A stretch of 64,000 nucleotides of DNA, from the NCBI GenBank assembly GCA_029260515.1, contig JAJDDC010000096.1, positions 124,001 through 188,000 on the forward strand. Direction: 5' to 3'. The DNA is from Phycisphaerales bacterium (lineage in GTDB: Bacteria; Planctomycetota; Phycisphaerae; Phycisphaerales; UBA1924). Positions 61,586 to 64,000 of this stretch are shown here, one piece after another. Made by a program: the position numbers and the translations under genes. The stretch's first letter is position 1; each line of letters opens with the position of its first letter. The notes below the pieces were generated by a model. It saw only the letters and a program-made list of their open reading frames with translations, made no database searches and had not been told where the DNA came from.

Positions 61586-61948
61586 ATGCCCACCTACGAC
61601 TACCGCTGCTCGGCGTGCAAGCACGAATACGAGCTCTTCCAATCCATGTCTGACCCGGTGAAGAAAAAGTGCCCGGAATGCGGCAAGCTCACGCTCGAGC
61701 GACTCATCGGCACCGGCGCGGCGGTGCTGTTCAAGGGCGGCGGCTTCTACGAGACCGATTACCGCTCCGAGAGCTACAAGAAAGCCGCGGACGCGGAGAA
61801 GAAGTCCGAATCTGGCGGCGAATCCAAGGGCGAATCCAAGGGCGAATCCAAGTCCGAGTCCAAGTCCGACTCGACGCCCGCCAAGAAGACCGAAGCCAAG
61901 AAGGATGCCAAGCCCGACACCGGGGCGTCCAAGGCTGGGAAGAAGTAG
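61586..61948 (+). CDS. FmdB-type zinc ribbon protein with low-complexity tail
   Basis: The 120-residue protein starts with MPTYDYRCSACKHEYE and has the second CxxC in KKCPECGKLTLERLIG, forming one zinc ribbon. This is the FmdB regulatory-protein family; its function is poorly known. The second half is a charged, low-complexity tail rich in Ser, Lys and Glu with a GESK repeat. It starts 2 bases after grpE and ends 9 bases before acpS. Confidence 0.85.
   Translation: MPTYDYRCSACKHEYELFQSMSDPVKKKCPECGKLTLERLIGTGAAVLFKGGGFYETDYRSESYKKAADAEKKSESGGESKGESKGESKSESKSDSTPAKKTEAKKDAKPDTGASKAGKK
61817..61852 (+). repeat. Three perfect 12-bp tandem repeats in the FmdB-type gene
   Basis: GGCGAATCCAAG is repeated three times in a row (encoding GESK each time) and is followed by degenerate copies up to about 61873. 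Each unit is in frame, so copy-number change would add or remove four residues. Confidence 0.85.
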
Positions 61949-61951
61949 GCT
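61946..61951 (+). promoter_or_regulatory. -10-like hexamer before acpS
   Basis: TAGGCT overlaps the upstream stop codon and ends 6 bases before the acpS ATG. It fits the leaderless pattern but may be partly chance, because TAG is forced by the stop. Confidence 0.25.
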
Positions 61952-61957
61952 GGGGCA

Positions 61958-62338
61958 ATGGACGTCATCGGGCACGGCGTGGACATGATCGAGGTCGCCC
62001 GGATCGCGCGCATGGTCGAGCGACACGGGCACCGGTTCCTCGAGCGCGTGTACACGCCCAGCGAGCAGGCGTACTTCAAGGACAAGAAGCGGATCTTCGA
62101 GCACATGGCCGCGAGGTTCGCCGCCAAGGAGGCGGTCCTCAAGGCCCTGGGCACCGGCTGGTCGGGCGGGATCGGCTGGACCGACGTCGAGGTCATCCAC
62201 GAACCGTCGGGCAGGCCGCGGATCGAGCTGCACGGCGCCGCCGCCGGCGAGGCCCGCGAACGCGGCATCTCCTCCGTCCTCATCTCACTCTCGCACGTCG
62301 ACAAGACCGCCCTCGCCTCGGCCATCGCGCTCGGCTAA
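61958..62338 (+). CDS. acpS: Holo-[acyl-carrier-protein] synthase
   Basis: AcpS transfers 4'-phosphopantetheine from CoA to acyl carrier protein. The 126-residue protein starts with IGHGVDMIEVARI, which holds the metal-binding Asp. It has the central FAAKEAVLKALGTGW with the second acidic ligand and Lys, and the C-terminal VLISLSHVDKTALASAIA. Length and motifs fit the trimeric AcpS family. It follows the FmdB-type gene by 9 bases. Confidence 0.95.
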   Translation: MDVIGHGVDMIEVARIARMVERHGHRFLERVYTPSEQAYFKDKKRIFEHMAARFAAKEAVLKALGTGWSGGIGWTDVEVIHEPSGRPRIELHGAAAGEARERGISSVLISLSHVDKTALASAIALG

Positions 62339-62342
62339 GCGA

Positions 62343-62348
62343 TACGCT
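62343..62348 (+). promoter_or_regulatory. -10 element directly before the beta-propeller gene, possibly leaderless
   Basis: TACGCT ends 6 bases before the ATG at 62355. There is no Shine-Dalgarno site. Confidence 0.4.
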
Positions 62349-62354
62349 CCCCCG

Positions 62355-63296
62355 ATGCCCCTCCCGACCGTCCTCATGACCGACGTGATACGTTCGGCCA
62401 ACCAAGGCCAGAGCCACGGCGGCGCCTACCTCATCGACCTCGAGACGGGCGCCCATCGCCAGGTCCTCGACTGGGACTCTCACGAGATCAGCTGGGAGGG
62501 GCGGGGCATGGGTCGGGGACTCCGCGGCATCGCCTACGACGGCGAGAACGTCTACGTCGCCGCCTCGGACGAACTGTTCGTCTTCGACCCGCGGTTTAAG
62601 CTCCTGCGTTCGCACAAGTGCCCGAACCTGCACCACGCCCACGAGGTGTTCCTCGACGGGCGACGTCTTTTGGTGACCTCGACGACGTACGACGCTGTCC
62701 TCGAGTTCGACCTCGACCAGCGTGTGTTTTCGAACGCGTGGCAGATCCGCCCCGAGCCTCGGGCCGGGCCAGGCGGGCTGCCCATGTCGGTCCGACGATT
62801 CGATCCACGGATCCCCCCACGCGCGCCCGGCGAAGACAAGTTCCATTTCAACTCCGTCTGGGTTGAGAAGGGCGCGATCCTGCTCTCGGGCACGGTGCTG
62901 CCGGTCATGCTCGCTCTCGAAGGCGCGCGGGTGTCGCCCAGGGCCAAGCTCCCCGCGGGCACGCACAACGCCCGTCCGTTTGGCCCCGGGCTGATCTACA
63001 ACGCGACCGAGCAGGACTGCGTCATCCACGCCGACGACCAGGGGCGCCCGCGCACGCGGCTGCCGATCGTCACGTACGATCCCGCCGCCCTGCGCAGCGC
63101 CGATACGCCCGCCGACTACGCCCGCCAAGGATTCGCCCGGGGGCTGGTCACCACCGAGGACGGGCTCGTCATCGTCGGCTCCTCGCCCGGGACCGTCGCG
63201 GTCTACGACCTGGCGGCGGGGAGGCTCGTCAAGAGCGTCAACGTGACGATGGACGTCCGCAACGCCCCGCACGGCTTGGCCCTCTGGCCTTACTGA
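62355..63296 (+). CDS. Beta-propeller-like protein, unknown function
   Basis: The 313-residue cytoplasmic protein has repeated strands of the propeller type: GLRGIAYDGENVYVAASDEL, LLVTSTTYDAVLEFD, GLVIVGSSPGTVAVYDL. It also has spaced His residues in HHAHEV, KFHFNSVW, GTHNARP and APHGLALWP, which may form a metal or ligand pocket at the propeller centre. I do not recognise a named family. No signal peptide is visible. It lies between acpS and an acyl-CoA synthetase gene, though a functional link is not shown. Confidence 0.65.
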   Translation: MPLPTVLMTDVIRSANQGQSHGGAYLIDLETGAHRQVLDWDSHEISWEGRGMGRGLRGIAYDGENVYVAASDELFVFDPRFKLLRSHKCPNLHHAHEVFLDGRRLLVTSTTYDAVLEFDLDQRVFSNAWQIRPEPRAGPGGLPMSVRRFDPRIPPRAPGEDKFHFNSVWVEKGAILLSGTVLPVMLALEGARVSPRAKLPAGTHNARPFGPGLIYNATEQDCVIHADDQGRPRTRLPIVTYDPAALRSADTPADYARQGFARGLVTTEDGLVIVGSSPGTVAVYDLAAGRLVKSVNVTMDVRNAPHGLALWPY

Positions 63297-63317
63297 CGCC
63301 TCCTTGGCAGCGCGGAG

Positions 63318-63338
63318 GGGTGGGCCTCCAGCCCACCC
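63318..63338. terminator. Hairpin after the beta-propeller gene
   Basis: GGGTGGGC, loop ctcca, GCCCACCC form a perfect 8-bp stem 21 bases after the stop codon. No T-run follows on either strand, so termination is likely only if factor-dependent or structure-driven. Confidence 0.4.
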
Positions 63339-63352
63339 ACAACGCCATCAAC

Positions 63353-63358
63353 TAAACT
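63353..63358 (+). promoter_or_regulatory. -10-like hexamer before acyl-CoA synthetase gene
   Basis: TAAACT ends 14 bases before the ATG at 63373. The leader would be very short and has no Shine-Dalgarno site. Confidence 0.35.
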
Positions 63359-63372
63359 CCACACCACACCCC

Positions 63373-64000
63373 ATGAGCATCCACGCCCCCATCCTCCGTG
63401 CCCTGCTCGCCCGCCCGACGAGGGTCGCGGTCATCGATGACCGACGCTCGTACAAGGGCTACGAGATTGTCGCCGCGGCGACGCACCTGGCCAACGCCCT
63501 CGCGACCCGGTGCAAGACCGACACGCTCGGTGTGCTCCTGCCAACATCCGGCGCGTTCCCGATCGCCGCCCTCGCGGGCTGGATGCTCGGCAAGACCGTC
63601 GTCCCGCTCAACTACCTGCTCAAGCCGGGCGAACTTCAGTACGTCGTGGACGACTGCGCCACCGACACGATCGTGACCGTCGGGCCGATGCTCGAGCATC
63701 TGGGCGGGGCGCCGACCGTCGCAAACCTGGTCAAGCTCGAGGACATCTCGTTCAAGGGATTGCCCCGCCCACGCTGGCCCCGCTCGGCGAGTCCCGACGA
63801 CCTCGCGACCCTGCTGTACACCTCGGGCACATCCGGACGCCCGAAGGGTGTCATGCTCTCGCACGCGAACCTGTCCTCGAACATCCGTCAGACCCGCGCC
63901 GTCGTCGGGTGCACGCCCGCCGACACGCTCTTCGGCGTGCTCCCCCAGTTCCACTCGTTCGGGCTGACCGTGCTCACACTCATGCCCTTGTCCACGGGCG
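63373..64000 (+). CDS. AMP-dependent acyl-CoA synthetase/ligase, N-terminal part
   Basis: The gene runs off the right edge after about 209 codons. The visible part has the ANL superfamily opening with KTVVPLNYLLKPGELQYVVDDC and the AMP-binding P-loop LLYTSGTSGRPKGVMLSHANL. FGVLPQFHSFGLTV follows, as in fatty acid CoA ligases. Family members activate carboxylic acids to adenylates and then to thioesters. The start is the ATG at 63373, near the TAAACT hexamer. The substrate cannot be told. Confidence 0.87.
   Translation, partial: MSIHAPILRALLARPTRVAVIDDRRSYKGYEIVAAATHLANALATRCKTDTLGVLLPTSGAFPIAALAGWMLGKTVVPLNYLLKPGELQYVVDDCATDTIVTVGPMLEHLGGAPTVANLVKLEDISFKGLPRPRWPRSASPDDLATLLYTSGTSGRPKGVMLSHANLSSNIRQTRAVVGCTPADTLFGVLPQFHSFGLTVLTLMPLSTG

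Overview
The window is GC-rich, densely coded bacterial DNA that most likely comes from a planctomycete of the class Phycisphaerae. The indicators are a GC-type dockerin tail on a secreted peptidase, a DUF1559-style prepilin-like protein, a groL-groS-groL arrangement, long-form PstC and PstA, and a type II secretion locus with an enormous secretin. I saw no rRNA, tRNA, CRISPR array, insertion sequence or prophage. This is chromosomal core sequence with lineage-specific features.

Layout. 1-2.8 kb: the end of a TgpA-like transglutaminase, a YcgR/PilZ-like protein and a lipoprotein. 2.8-5.0 kb: a candidate structured RNA with its own promoter and terminator, then rny (RNase Y). 5.0-10.7 kb: a dockerin-tagged M14 carboxypeptidase, a UbiA-like membrane protein, a parvulin-type lipoprotein, a zinc-ribbon membrane protein and a prepilin-like protein. 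10.8-13.0 kb: serA-serC (serine synthesis). 13.0-16.7 kb, minus strand: queD-like, gspE and a GT9 glycosyltransferase. 16.8-37.4 kb: a glutathione peroxidase-like gene and gspF, then pseudopilins gspG-H-I-J-K, gspL, a gspM/gspC-like fusion, a secretin gene of about 11.2 kb, and a small lipoprotein. 37.5-44.5 kb: pstS-C-A-B (phosphate uptake). 44.7-49.0 kb: sucA-sucB (2-oxoglutarate dehydrogenase E1 and E2). 49.0-55.6 kb, minus strand: a low-molecular-weight phosphatase, a possible glycosyltransferase, two related lipoproteins, a DUF2752 protein, an EAL-CBS-GGDEF protein, an isolated nuoA and a DUF1579-like protein. 55.9-61.6 kb: groL1-groS-groL2-dnaJ-grpE, with a sigma-54-type promoter in front of groL1. 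61.6-64.0 kb: an FmdB zinc ribbon protein, acpS, a beta-propeller protein of unknown function and the start of an acyl-CoA synthetase.

The most striking feature is the secretin. A normal GspD has an N0 domain and three N-type domains. Here N0 is followed by about 39 tandem N-type domains (about 3,300 residues) before one ordinary secretin domain. The same locus has a GspE without the usual tetracysteine zinc site, a GspM-like protein carrying a GspC-like homology region, and a lipoprotein overlapping the end of the secretin gene that could be its pilotin. Together they look like a type II secretion machine remodelled to span a very deep periplasm.

A second theme is transcription. Several genes without a Shine-Dalgarno sequence have a TANNNT hexamer ending 6-8 nt before the start codon, which suggests leaderless mRNAs.
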